Origin: Spirosoma sp. KUDC1026
GTDB lineage: Bacteria > Bacteroidota > Bacteroidia > Cytophagales > Spirosomataceae
Length of the DNA stretch: 64,000 nt
NCBI RefSeq assembly: GCF_013375035.1
Contig: NZ_CP056032.1
Location: forward strand, 5,640,001-5,704,000
Reading direction: 5' to 3'
Shown: positions 36,297 through 45,303 of the stretch, piece by piece
Position numbering within the stretch: position 1 is the first letter of the stretch
Layout: every line of letters begins with the position of its first letter
Position numbers and translations under genes: made by a program
The notes under the pieces: model-generated
Databases searched by the model: none
What the model saw: the letters and a program-made list of their open reading frames with translations, nothing else
What the model was told of the DNA's origin: nothing

Positions 36297-36857
36297 ATGA
36301 AAAACTATCTTTTCTGTGGCTATCTCCTAGCCATCGGGCTTCTTGTTGCCTTCAAAAACCCAACGGCCAAACGTAAAATAGTGGCCGACAAATCGAAGTC
36401 TACCATCACGTACGCAGCCGTCCATCCGCTTCATAAATGGGAGGGCGTTAGCCGGGAGGTGAACTGCGCGATGATCTACAACGACGACACCAAACTACCC
36501 GAAAATCTGGCGGTTTCGGTTAAAGTAGCCTCGTTTGATAGCCAGAATAATAACCGGGACTCCCACGCTGTAGAGGTGCTGGAAGGGATCAAATACCCAA
36601 ACGTAACGTTTGTCAGCTCGGATATCAAAGCGGGGGATAACGGTAACCTGGTCGCGAAAGGCAACCTAACCTTTCACGGCGTTACCAAGCCCGTTACGCT
36701 GCAGGCAACCCGGAAGGAAGAGAGTGGCAAAATGACGCTCACCGGCGAATTTCCGGTGAGTATGGCTACGTACAATATTGAGCGTCCCTCGCTGATGGGT
36801 GTTAAAACCGAAGATCAGATGACCTTAAAATTCAACGTTGTTTTTCCGGTTAACTAG
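36297..36857 (+). CDS. YceI-family protein
   Basis: 186 aa. After a membrane anchor/signal (MKNYLFCGYLLAIGLLVAF), the YceI lipocalin-like barrel is recognised by KSTITYAAVHPLHKWEG, NRDSHAVEVLEGIKYPNVTF (trimmed) and LTFHGVTKPVTL. The family binds polyisoprenoid lipids such as quinones. Last gene of the redox cluster, 4 bp after the b561-like gene. Its likely role is lipid or quinone handling in the periplasm. Confidence 0.88.
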   Translation: MKNYLFCGYLLAIGLLVAFKNPTAKRKIVADKSKSTITYAAVHPLHKWEGVSREVNCAMIYNDDTKLPENLAVSVKVASFDSQNNNRDSHAVEVLEGIKYPNVTFVSSDIKAGDNGNLVAKGNLTFHGVTKPVTLQATRKEESGKMTLTGEFPVSMATYNIERPSLMGVKTEDQMTLKFNVVFPVN

Positions 36858-36863
36858 GGTTCC

Positions 36864-37751
36864 TTAGAACGGCTCGACAGAGTTCGTACGTGTGTTGTAC
36901 ACCGGCAGGCCTTTCAGCAAATCTGCCCGCTTCTTTCCACCCATAAAAGAAAGTTTTCCCGCCTGATCGCGGCTTTCCCGAATCGCCGAATCAACAAATC
37001 CCTCCTCGGGCGAAACAGGCGTCAACGAGCCTAGCTGCGACTGCTTGACAAAGTAGGCGTTGATACCGGCGCTGTTGCATCCCACAAACGCATATTCTTT
37101 TGTCTCGGCAAGGTCGCAGAGAGCACGTAACGACGCGCCAAAATACAGATGGCTGTAATGGGCTTTACTACGGACAAAATCCGGCTGGTAAGGCACTGTT
37201 ACTGACCGCTCTGGCCCAAACACGCTGTTGTATTCAACGATGACAATGTCCGGGTCGGCAACCGTCACAGCCTGCCAGATCCAGTAGTCATTTCCGTCGA
37301 CATCAATACTCAACAACCCAATCGGCCCGTTGAAGCCGTCTTCAGTCAATAGCTGATTGATATTTTCGGCTGAGACAAAAGCGGTCTTCGCCGTAATGTC
37401 GTGCTGCCAGTACAGTTCCTCAGCCTGAATATCGGCAATATGCGTCTGGCTACCGTCCATTACAAGTCCGCGCCAGCGGTTGTTGAGCAGCAGAAAGCGC
37501 GTATTGGCTTCCTGATAGTTTTCAACGCCAAACTCCACAAAGCTGCGATCCCGAAGCTGGGCGTGCTGAATTAGATATTGGATAATCCCGTCGTCGCCAA
37601 ACTGGGAAAACGCTTTGAATTCGGCCCTCGCCAGCGTCGTTGCGCCCGCGGTGCTTTTCGCCATCAGCTGCCCCATCAGCAGCCGGTTGGCGTGTAAATC
37701 CGACCGGGTCTGTTTCAAGAGCTGGATGTAGCTGCGTAGTTTACCAAGCAT
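36864..37751 (-). CDS. Conserved protein, possibly FkbM-like methyltransferase
   Basis: 295 aa, no signal peptide. The segments FVEFGVENYQEANTRFLLLN and IGLLSIDVDGNDYWIW resemble the SAM-binding region (FVE-G and D-E/G-N motifs) of FkbM-type methyltransferases. IVIVEYNSVFGPE is in the place of a later strand. The acceptor is unknown and the fit is partial. It follows the MFS gene by 15 bp on the same strand. Confidence 0.55.
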   Translation of the reverse strand: MLGKLRSYIQLLKQTRSDLHANRLLMGQLMAKSTAGATTLARAEFKAFSQFGDDGIIQYLIQHAQLRDRSFVEFGVENYQEANTRFLLLNNRWRGLVMDGSQTHIADIQAEELYWQHDITAKTAFVSAENINQLLTEDGFNGPIGLLSIDVDGNDYWIWQAVTVADPDIVIVEYNSVFGPERSVTVPYQPDFVRSKAHYSHLYFGASLRALCDLAETKEYAFVGCNSAGINAYFVKQSQLGSLTPVSPEEGFVDSAIRESRDQAGKLSFMGGKKRADLLKGLPVYNTRTNSVEPF

Positions 37752-37766
37752 ATAAGTCCCTTTTAA

Positions 37767-38987
37767 CTACGCAGCAATGGACCGGTTCAGGCCACGCCGG
37801 GATAGGAAAGCGCTAATCACCACCAGCACCGACGCCAGATAAAAGGGGGCTCCGGGTAAATAGATCGGGGCGGCCGGTGATGTAAAATATGAGAACAGAT
37901 TCGTCATAATGAGGGGGCCAAAAATAGAGGTCGTACTAGTCAGGCTAGTCAGCGCCCCCTGCAATTCACCCTGTTCGTTGGCCGGCACCTGATTGGAGAT
38001 AATACCCTGAATAGATGGTCCGGCAATACCGCCCATGGCGTAGACCATCATAAAGGCAAACATCATCCAGCTTTGCGTGGCAATGGCAAAGAGCAGAAAA
38101 CCCATCGCGCTGAACATCAGCCCCACATAAACGGCCCGCTGTTGACCTATTTTAGGGATGATGATCCGGCTCAGGCCGCCCTGCACAATGGCGAACGAAA
38201 GGCCAATAGCAGCCAGCGATAAACCAACCGTTTTTTCGTCCCACTTGAATTTCTCCATCGAGTAGAATGTCCATGTACCCTGCACCGCGAAGCCAGCAAT
38301 ATAAACCAGCACCAGCGACGCCACCAGCCCGAGAATAACCGGATATTTTCCCAGTCGCATCAGCGAGCCGATCGGATTCGCCCGGCGCCAGTCGAAAGGA
38401 CGTCGGTTTTCGGGGGCAAGTGACTCCGGCAGAATGAAAAAGCCGTACAGGAAATTAACCATGGTTAATCCGGCCGCCACAAAGAAGGGTACTCTCGGGC
38501 CGTATTGCCCTAAAAACCCACCAGCAGCCGGACCAAGAATAAAGCCCACGCCAAACGCGGCCCCGATCAAGCCGAAATTCTGTGCCCGTTTTTCGGGTGT
38601 GCTGATGTCCGCAATGTAGGCGGTAGCCGTGGTGAAACTAGCTCCCGTTACACCGGCCAGCAAACGGCCGATAAAAAGCCATTCGATCGTGGGGGCAAAT
38701 CCCTGAAGTATGTAGTCGAGCCCAAATCCGAAGAGCGAAAAAAGCAACACGGGCCGACGCCCAAAACGGTCGCTCAACCCACCCAGAATGGGCGAGAAAA
38801 GAAACTGCATGGCAGCATAGGAAAACGACAGCCATCCGCCCCAGCTTGCCGCCTGACTGATGTTACCGTGGATGAGCTGTTCAATTAGCTTCGGAAAGAC
38901 CGGGATAATGATACCAAGGCCTGTTACGTCGATCAGCAGCGTAACGAAAATAAAGGCAAGCGCGGGAGCAGTAGACCGTTTGGGCAT
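37767..38987 (-). CDS. MFS transporter, TetA-like drug/H+ antiporter family
   Basis: 406 aa with twelve predicted helices. Motif A is in [16 protein letters not shown] after TM2, and a motif C-like [16 protein letters not shown] is in TM5. These mark the DHA1 drug:H+ antiporters related to TetA. Substrate unknown; the match to tetracycline efflux is only at the family level. Likely co-transcribed with the downstream FkbM-like gene. Confidence 0.88.
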   Translation of the reverse strand: MPKRSTAPALAFIFVTLLIDVTGLGIIIPVFPKLIEQLIHGNISQAASWGGWLSFSYAAMQFLFSPILGGLSDRFGRRPVLLFSLFGFGLDYILQGFAPTIEWLFIGRLLAGVTGASFTTATAYIADISTPEKRAQNFGLIGAAFGVGFILGPAAGGFLGQYGPRVPFFVAAGLTMVNFLYGFFILPESLAPENRRPFDWRRANPIGSLMRLGKYPVILGLVASLVLVYIAGFAVQGTWTFYSMEKFKWDEKTVGLSLAAIGLSFAIVQGGLSRIIIPKIGQQRAVYVGLMFSAMGFLLFAIATQSWMMFAFMMVYAMGGIAGPSIQGIISNQVPANEQGELQGALTSLTSTTSIFGPLIMTNLFSYFTSPAAPIYLPGAPFYLASVLVVISAFLSRRGLNRSIAA

Positions 38988-38989
38988 GA

Positions 38990-39085
38990 AAGAGGAAAAA
39001 AGAGGAAGGGGACGAAAGGGAGAAGCGGGACGAAAGGGGTTTCAGCACCCTTTTCCCTTTCGTCCCTTTCGTCCCCTTCCTCCTT
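38990..39085. repeat. Nonad-repeat hairpin between MFS gene and dnaN
   Basis: GAGGAAGGGGACGAAAGGG (39002-39020) pairs perfectly with 39064-39082. The purine arm runs in nine-base units: GGGACGAAA, GGGAGAAGC, GGGACGAAA. It fills the gap between the two minus-strand genes. Confidence 0.82.
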
Positions 39086-39091
39086 TATTTA

Positions 39092-40231
39092 CTATGCGTA
39101 TGTATTCAACATCACTGGCATCACCAGCATCAGGATATCTTCGTTTTCTTCTTTGTCAGCCGGAATCAGCAGGCCGGCCCGGTTTGGTGCCGACAGTTCC
39201 AGACTGATCATTTTTGCGCTCAGGTTGCTGAGCACCTCGGCCATCAACTTGGCGTTGAAGCCGATTTCCATGGCATCACCGTCGTAATCGCAGAGAAGTT
39301 TCTCGTTGGCTTCGTTCGAGTAATCCAGATCTTCGGCCGAGATGGTCAGCGAGTTGGTTTTCAGCGACAGACGAATCTGGTGTGTCGTCCGGTTGGCGTA
39401 GATCATAATCCGCTTCAGCGAGTTCAGCAGATCAGTCCGGCCAATCGTCATTACGTTTGGATTGTTGGTCGGGATGGCATTTTCGTAATCCGGGAAACGC
39501 TCGTCGATCAGGCGGCAGATCAGTTGCGTTGGCCCGAATGTGAACGACGCGTTCGCCTGGCTGAATTCAGCCGTAACGGGGATACCTTCTGGCAGCGACG
39601 CCTTCAGCAGTTGCAGCGCCTTACGAGGAATGATGATCGACGAACTGGCAGCCGCGTTCAGATCCGTCCGGCGATAGCGGATCAGGCGGTGTCCATCCGT
39701 GGCAACGAACGTAGCGTTGTCGGTATTCATCTGCAGAAACACCCCCGTCATCGCTGGACGCAAGTCGTCGGTACTTGTCGCGAAAACCGTATTGTTGATC
39801 GCGGCTAACAAAACTTCCGATGGCATTTCAACACCCATGGTTTTGCTCACGGTCGGCAGTTTCGGGAAATCAATCGGGTTCTCGCCCGACAGTTTGTACC
39901 GGCCATTATCGGTCAGAATTTCGGTGCCAAACGTATCCGTGTCGATGTTGACCGTTACGGGCTGTTCGGGCAAACTGCGCAGCGTATCCAGCAGCAGTTT
40001 CGCCGGGATAGCGATCGAACCGCTTTCGCTGGCTTCTACCGGAATCTGCGTCGTCATCGTCGTCTGCAGGTCCGACGCGGTTACGGTCAGGGTTCCGCCC
40101 GCGGCATTTTCGTCAACGTCGATACGGAACAGGAAATTTTCAAGGATAGGCACGATGGGGTTCGTGGCCACCACACCATTTATATTCTGGAGGTTCTTGA
40201 GCAGGACAGAAGAAGAAACGATAAACTTCAT
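39092..40231 (-). CDS. dnaN: DNA polymerase III subunit beta (sliding clamp)
   Basis: 379 aa, full length, three clamp domains. It begins MKFIVSSSVLLKNLQNINGV and carries YKLSGENPIDFPKLP and VATDGHRLIRYRR; the C-terminal end LMLVMPVMLNTYA fits. The ring tethers polymerase to DNA. dnaA and recF are not adjacent, so this is not an origin-type locus. Confidence 0.97.
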   Translation of the reverse strand: MKFIVSSSVLLKNLQNINGVVATNPIVPILENFLFRIDVDENAAGGTLTVTASDLQTTMTTQIPVEASESGSIAIPAKLLLDTLRSLPEQPVTVNIDTDTFGTEILTDNGRYKLSGENPIDFPKLPTVSKTMGVEMPSEVLLAAINNTVFATSTDDLRPAMTGVFLQMNTDNATFVATDGHRLIRYRRTDLNAAASSSIIIPRKALQLLKASLPEGIPVTAEFSQANASFTFGPTQLICRLIDERFPDYENAIPTNNPNVMTIGRTDLLNSLKRIMIYANRTTHQIRLSLKTNSLTISAEDLDYSNEANEKLLCDYDGDAMEIGFNAKLMAEVLSNLSAKMISLELSAPNRAGLLIPADKEENEDILMLVMPVMLNTYA

Positions 40232-40274
40232 ATATCAATCGTTTGAAGGAGTGCTTATGATTTAGACTAGTTGA

Positions 40275-40282
40275 CAAAAGTA
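40275..40282 (-). promoter_or_regulatory. -7 box of dnaN
   Basis: TACTTTTG (40282-40275) matches TAnnTTTG, 44 bp before the ATG. No clear -33 element. Confidence 0.5.
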
Positions 40283-40416
40283 GCAAAAAAAAGCCGACCG
40301 CGGGTGCCTTCTTATGATTCGTTAGGCAGAACCTTTTTACTTTTTTTCAGGGTTATCTACCCGACAATTTAAAAGTAATCGGTGGGTATCTAGCTACTGA
40401 TTATCAGCCCTGAATT

Positions 40417-40932
40417 ATGGAAACAGAAATTATTAACCGGGTGGCCGGCAGCGGCCTCGTTACGCTGAATCTCGAAGACTATTACGCTTCCGGCGACCGG
40501 GTGCTATATGACCTGAAAGACAACCTCTTTATGGGTCTGATTCTGAAAGAAAAAGACTTCCGGGCCTTTTTGAAAGAACACGACTGGAGCCAGTACGCGG
40601 GCAAACACGTGGCCATCACCTGCACTGAAGATGCGATCATTCCAACCTGGGCGTATATGTTACTGACGTTACAGTTGCAGCCCTACGCCAAGTCGATCGT
40701 TTACGGTTCGCTCACAGATCTGGAAGAAAAATTATATTTCGACGCCATTGCCAGCATTGATGTAGCCGACTATCAGGATGCCCGGGTGGTTGTCAAAGGT
40801 TGTTCGGATGTGCCCGTTCCCGTAGCGGCTTACGTAGAGCTCACCCGCGTATTACGTCCTGTAGTGCAAAGTCTGCTGTTTGGCGAACCGTGCAGTACGG
40901 TGCCTTTGTACAAACGCCCAAAGCAGGCGTAA
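40417..40932 (+). CDS. DUF2480 family protein
   Basis: 171 aa, cytosolic. It is recognised by LVTLNLEDYYASGDRVLYDL, LKEKDFRAFLKEHDWSQYAG and the VKGCSDVPVPVAAYVEL tail. The family is almost confined to Bacteroidota and has no known function. It stands alone, divergent from dnaN. Confidence 0.88.
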   Translation: METEIINRVAGSGLVTLNLEDYYASGDRVLYDLKDNLFMGLILKEKDFRAFLKEHDWSQYAGKHVAITCTEDAIIPTWAYMLLTLQLQPYAKSIVYGSLTDLEEKLYFDAIASIDVADYQDARVVVKGCSDVPVPVAAYVELTRVLRPVVQSLLFGEPCSTVPLYKRPKQA

Positions 40933-41003
40933 TCAAAGAGGATGTTTATCTACTGGTTTACAATAGATTACACCGGACCCATAACTATCCATACCGAAAA
41001 GTT

Positions 41004-41031
41004 AATAATGTGCCCACGCGGGCACATTATT
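41004..41031. terminator. Hairpin terminator after the DUF2480 gene
   Basis: AATAATGTGCCC and its exact complement, with loop ACGC. The A+T-rich lower stem gives terminator-like tails on both strands. Confidence 0.6.
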
Positions 41032-41141
41032 GTTACCTGACACTTCCTTCTGTCGGCAAGCCGTTTATATTTGGTCAATCCGTCGCTCGTCCCCGGTAAC
41101 GCGAACGAGTTGCGGAGCCACCGTACGACGCCCTTACCGAT

Positions 41142-42470
41142 ATGATTTCTCTGCTCCCCGCCCAAGCGCTGAGTCCACTGTCGCTGTTTCTGTCAGCCAT
41201 GGTTTTCGCCGTCAGCTTTTGGCCAGGTCCACGCTCCACAACGTTTCGGCATTTCCTCCGGATGACTTTCCGCCGTCGGAGTCAACGACGAGGAGTCGCC
41301 CCCTCATTTACTCCGCAGCTCTCCGGTCCCTCCTTCAACCAGGTTTCAGATCCAAAGTCAGAGCATTTTATCCGCGACCAGACGGTGCTCATTACCGGCG
41401 CAGCAGGGTCGATTGGTAGCGAACTGGTTCGGCAGGTGTTGCAACAGAAACCCAGCCAGGTTATTCTAATCGATCAGGCAGAGTCGGCGCTCTACACGCT
41501 GGAGGCAACCCTACGTCAGGAATATGACAGCGCTGTCAACGTAGTGGTGCAGATTGCCAATATCACTGATGCAGGCCGGATACACCGGATCTTTGCTACG
41601 TACCGACCCGCCCTTGTCTTTCACGCGGCCGCCTACAAGCATGTACCATTGATGGAGCAACACCCTTACGAAGCCATCAACGTGAATGTGCTGGGAACCC
41701 AGCTCGTTGCAGACATGGCGGTTCGCTTTGCCGTGCAGAAATTCGTCCTGATCTCCACCGATAAAGCGGTCAACCCAACCAGCGTTATGGGTGCGACTAA
41801 ACGTCTGGCCGAAATGTATGTCCAGGGACTTAACCAACAGTCAGCCACGCGCTTCGTGGTAACCCGGTTTGGCAATGTGCTGGACTCCAGTGGATCAGTT
41901 CTGCCCCTGTTCAGGCAGCAGATAGCCCGCGGAGGGCCGGTAACCGTAACACATCCACACGTTACCCGTTATTTCATGACTATTCCGGAAGCCTGTCACC
42001 TCGTGCTGGAAGCCGTTATTCTCGGCAGCGGTGGCGAAGTATTTGTGTTCGATATGGGCGAACCCGTTCGTATCGCCGATCTGGCCCGGCAATTAATTCA
42101 GGCCGCGGGTTATGAGGTCAATACAACTATCAAACTGACATTCACCGGGCTGCGTCCGGGGGAGAAACTACACGAAGAGTTGTTGCATACCACAGAAACG
42201 GCACTCCTCACCCGTCACCCCCGCATCCAGGCTGCCCGGCTAGAAACGCCGGATGCTTATCAAACCCAGCGTGCCTTACGGGAGCTGGCTCGCATATTAC
42301 CCTATGCAGACGATAGTACACTGGTGCAGTTTTTACAGAAAGTCGTTCCTGAATACACAAGTCGAAATCCGTTGTATGGTCAACGAGATTTTATGTTATC
42401 TACCAGGAGTGTTCTCAACTGCATCGCGCCTGTTGTTAAGGAAAGTGAATCGATGCCGATTCATCCGTAA
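41142..42470 (+). CDS. CapD/FlaA1-like NDP-sugar 4,6-dehydratase, without the usual membrane domain
   Basis: 442 aa. After a short N-terminus with one hydrophobic stretch, a Rossmann domain starts at about 85 (TVLITGAAGSIGSELVRQVL). The active-site segment STDKAVNPTSVMGATKRLAE holds the Lys of M-x3-K. RFGNVLDSSGSVLPLF and GLRPGEKLHEELL follow. Full-size family members have about 200 extra N-terminal residues with four helices; these are absent. The enzyme should make a 4-keto-6-deoxy sugar for surface glycan. A LysR gene starts 9 bp after it. Confidence 0.87.
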   Translation: MISLLPAQALSPLSLFLSAMVFAVSFWPGPRSTTFRHFLRMTFRRRSQRRGVAPSFTPQLSGPSFNQVSDPKSEHFIRDQTVLITGAAGSIGSELVRQVLQQKPSQVILIDQAESALYTLEATLRQEYDSAVNVVVQIANITDAGRIHRIFATYRPALVFHAAAYKHVPLMEQHPYEAINVNVLGTQLVADMAVRFAVQKFVLISTDKAVNPTSVMGATKRLAEMYVQGLNQQSATRFVVTRFGNVLDSSGSVLPLFRQQIARGGPVTVTHPHVTRYFMTIPEACHLVLEAVILGSGGEVFVFDMGEPVRIADLARQLIQAAGYEVNTTIKLTFTGLRPGEKLHEELLHTTETALLTRHPRIQAARLETPDAYQTQRALRELARILPYADDSTLVQFLQKVVPEYTSRNPLYGQRDFMLSTRSVLNCIAPVVKESESMPIHP

Positions 42471-42479
42471 GTTTGGGGT

Positions 42480-43382
42480 ATGCTCGATTTTCGTCTGCAC
42501 GTTTTTTACACCGTCGCCAAGCGGCTCAGCTTCACCAAAGCTGCGGCCGAACTGTTCGTTACGCAGCCCGCCATCACCAAACATATTCAGGAATTGGAAA
42601 ACCAGTTCGGAACGGCTCTCTTCGACCGACGTGGTAATCAGATCAGCCTGACCAAAGCCGGAGAGGTGTTCTTGCGTCATGCCGAAACAATCGTCGCTAC
42701 CTACCGGCAACTGGAATTCGACATCAACGCGCTGAAGGGGAAATCGGGCGGCACGCTTCGACTAGGGGCCAGCAGTACCGTAGCGCAGTACGTCATTCCG
42801 CCCGTGCTGGCCCGTTTCCGCGAACGTACCGCCGACGTAACAGTCTCTTTATTGAGCGGGAACACAGAACAGATTGAGCAGCAACTTCTCAATAAGGACA
42901 TCGATCTGGGGCTGGTTGAAGGCCGAACGCACCATAGCGATATTCGCTACACGCCATTCGTGAAGGACGAACTGGTACTAGTCTGTCGCCCCGATCATCC
43001 GCTCGCCGATTTCGACGAAATCACGCTCGACGATCTGAAAACCATTCCCATTCTGCTGCGCGAACGGGGCTCGGGATCACTGGAGGTGGTTGAGCACGCC
43101 CTACGGCGGGCAGGCCTGCGCCTGACAGATCTGACGATCGAGATGCAGCTGGGCAGTACTGAAAGCATCAAATCCTACCTCAGCAGTTCGCGCTGTATGG
43201 CGTTCGTGTCAGTCTTTGCGGTGCAGGACGAGTTACGGGCTGGGAGCCTGAAAATTCTGGATATTCAGGGACTAAGTATTCAGCGGGATTTTTATTCAAT
43301 TCAGCTACAGGGCGTGAACGAAGGGCTGGCCGATACGTTCATGCGTTTTGCCCGGCATCATTACCGGAACGAGGGCAGCTAA
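42480..43382 (+). CDS. LysR-family transcriptional regulator
   Basis: 300 aa. The winged helix-turn-helix at the start (RLSFTKAAAELFVTQPAITK) is followed by the effector-binding domain from about residue 90 (GGTLRLGASSTVAQYVIPPV). The effector is unknown. It is probably transcribed with the dehydratase gene; whether it regulates it is not shown. Confidence 0.92.
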   Translation: MLDFRLHVFYTVAKRLSFTKAAAELFVTQPAITKHIQELENQFGTALFDRRGNQISLTKAGEVFLRHAETIVATYRQLEFDINALKGKSGGTLRLGASSTVAQYVIPPVLARFRERTADVTVSLLSGNTEQIEQQLLNKDIDLGLVEGRTHHSDIRYTPFVKDELVLVCRPDHPLADFDEITLDDLKTIPILLRERGSGSLEVVEHALRRAGLRLTDLTIEMQLGSTESIKSYLSSSRCMAFVSVFAVQDELRAGSLKILDIQGLSIQRDFYSIQLQGVNEGLADTFMRFARHHYRNEGS

Positions 43383-43393
43383 TCGGTTCGGAT

Positions 43394-45199
43394 TTATCTT
43401 TTTGCCACGTCCACTTTATACAGCCATATTTTCCAGTAGCTCTCCGAATCGTTGACGATCTGCTGCAGGACAAGCCGGTTTTGAGTAGCATTCCGGATGG
43501 GGACTGCTGAGATCAGGTACTTCCCTCCCATCGCAGCCAGCGCCGACGTATTAATCTGCAAACGCTTCACGTCACGGTTTTCGGTTTTCCCGAACAGGTA
43601 ATTCATTCCCAGTTCAGCCGTATAGAGATACGCCCGACAAGCGTAGGCATCGTAATAGGCCCGCATTTTAGGGGTTCCCTTTGCCAGTTCGGTGGCAATT
43701 ATCCGGCGAAACGCATGTTTGTAAGCCAGTGGATAGTTATTCTGGTAACTGTCCAGTGTGTAAAAGCCGTTGTACTGGGCCACAGACGGATGCATGCCCA
43801 GGCAGATAACCCGGTAATCGGATTGCGGCTGGGCAATGTAATTTCGGATTCGGGCAAACTGCCGCTCGGCGAAGAACGCCCGATAAGACGGATACTGCGC
43901 TTCGGTTACAATACCCGCCATTTTACCCACGTTGATCAGCCATTCCTTATTAGCAACGATCATTAAAATCAGTTGCCCCGCCAGCACTAGTTGACTAATC
44001 GTTCGCTCGTTTCTGAACTGCCGCAGCGCCAGTGCAAACAGGTAAAACCAGAGCGTAGGTAGCATGAAGTAGAAACGGTCGAACTGGAAAACCCGCAGTT
44101 TCAAGCCCAGCCAGCTGGTGCCCAGATCAACAACGAGGTAGTGGTAAAAGCCGTGAATCAGGCAAAAAATGCCCGCCAGGACGGGTAAGCCAATCAGCCA
44201 TTTCAGCGCCTGCGTATCCTGTTTCCGGTAGGCACGCCAGGCCCCCGCCAACGCTAGTGCCAGAATACCCAGCGTCAGAAAAGCGCCGGTATTGAACATC
44301 GGCCAGACGAACAGATCGGCACTTCTGCGTAAGCTATCGATGACTTTCATCGACCGCAGTCGGCTATAATCAAACTCGATACGTTGCGAGATATAGCGTT
44401 CATGGATGAAGCCGTAAATCAATTCCCACTCGCTTACCAGATAAAGCACCGACAACAAAGCCAGTCCCACTACGTAACGCCACTGAACTGCCCCGCGCCG
44501 GTACATCACAACAACTCCAATCCCCCCCAGCACAATGCAGATAAACAGTCCGGCCCAGACGAAGAACGAGTAGAACGGGAACAAGGTAATAACCAGCCAG
44601 TCTGTCCAGCGGGGTTTTATCGTTCGGGAAAGCAGATTCAGAAAGGCGTATAACAGCAGCGGCTGTCCGCTTACCGAAGCGCCATGAACGATGTAACCCG
44701 GCACCAGGGCGAACAGAAAAGCCAGCGCCACGCGGGTTAGTACCCAGTTTGTTTCGGGCAGGACGTGTTTCCGCAGCAGTAGAAACATGCCCAAGAAGCC
44801 AATGCCGTGGACAGCTATAAAATTGACGACCTGCGCCGTATAAGGCGGCAGCAGATAAAACGAGAGTACTTCCAGATTCAGCCCCGTCCGAAAAGCCGAG
44901 CGCGGGATTCCGGCCGACGGGCCGCCACTCATTACGTTTGGAATGATCGTATTCAGATCGAAATCAAAGGCCGTGTTCGTGATCTTCAGCAGGTACAGGT
45001 ACAGAAAATCGCTGTCCAGATTATCATGAACCGTCAGATGAGCGCCTTCCCCGAGCCAGACATAGGGCAATACGTACAGCCCCAGCAGGGCAAGCGCAAT
45101 TGTCAGATAATTCTGTTCAGAACTGGTTAGTTGCGTAGATTGCCTGGCGGCTAAAGACGAGCGGGACATAAGCAAAGTAAACCAACGGACAACCAACAT
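43394..45199 (-). CDS. Large multi-pass membrane protein (DUF6044-like, function unknown)
   Basis: 601 aa with about ten to twelve hydrophobic helices; a second possible ATG is at 45169. The N-terminal loop after TM1 reads AHLTVHDNLDSDFLYLYLLK, an acidic DNLDSD that recalls the first loop of lipid-dependent glycosyltransferases. The C-terminal quarter is soluble (ISAVPIRNATQNRLVLQQIV). This looks like the DUF6044 family, but I am not certain. A role in membrane-linked sugar transfer is possible. It is convergent with the LysR gene. Confidence 0.7.
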   Translation of the reverse strand: MLVVRWFTLLMSRSSLAARQSTQLTSSEQNYLTIALALLGLYVLPYVWLGEGAHLTVHDNLDSDFLYLYLLKITNTAFDFDLNTIIPNVMSGGPSAGIPRSAFRTGLNLEVLSFYLLPPYTAQVVNFIAVHGIGFLGMFLLLRKHVLPETNWVLTRVALAFLFALVPGYIVHGASVSGQPLLLYAFLNLLSRTIKPRWTDWLVITLFPFYSFFVWAGLFICIVLGGIGVVVMYRRGAVQWRYVVGLALLSVLYLVSEWELIYGFIHERYISQRIEFDYSRLRSMKVIDSLRRSADLFVWPMFNTGAFLTLGILALALAGAWRAYRKQDTQALKWLIGLPVLAGIFCLIHGFYHYLVVDLGTSWLGLKLRVFQFDRFYFMLPTLWFYLFALALRQFRNERTISQLVLAGQLILMIVANKEWLINVGKMAGIVTEAQYPSYRAFFAERQFARIRNYIAQPQSDYRVICLGMHPSVAQYNGFYTLDSYQNNYPLAYKHAFRRIIATELAKGTPKMRAYYDAYACRAYLYTAELGMNYLFGKTENRDVKRLQINTSALAAMGGKYLISAVPIRNATQNRLVLQQIVNDSESYWKIWLYKVDVAKR

Positions 45200-45303
45200 T
45201 GGGCAGTATACCGAAGCCGTTTAGACCGCGAAAGTACTGAAATTGGTCGACACCGGCGGAGTCTCTCTTTTTTGTAGTTTTACAGCCAACTCAATTCCCT
45301 GCT

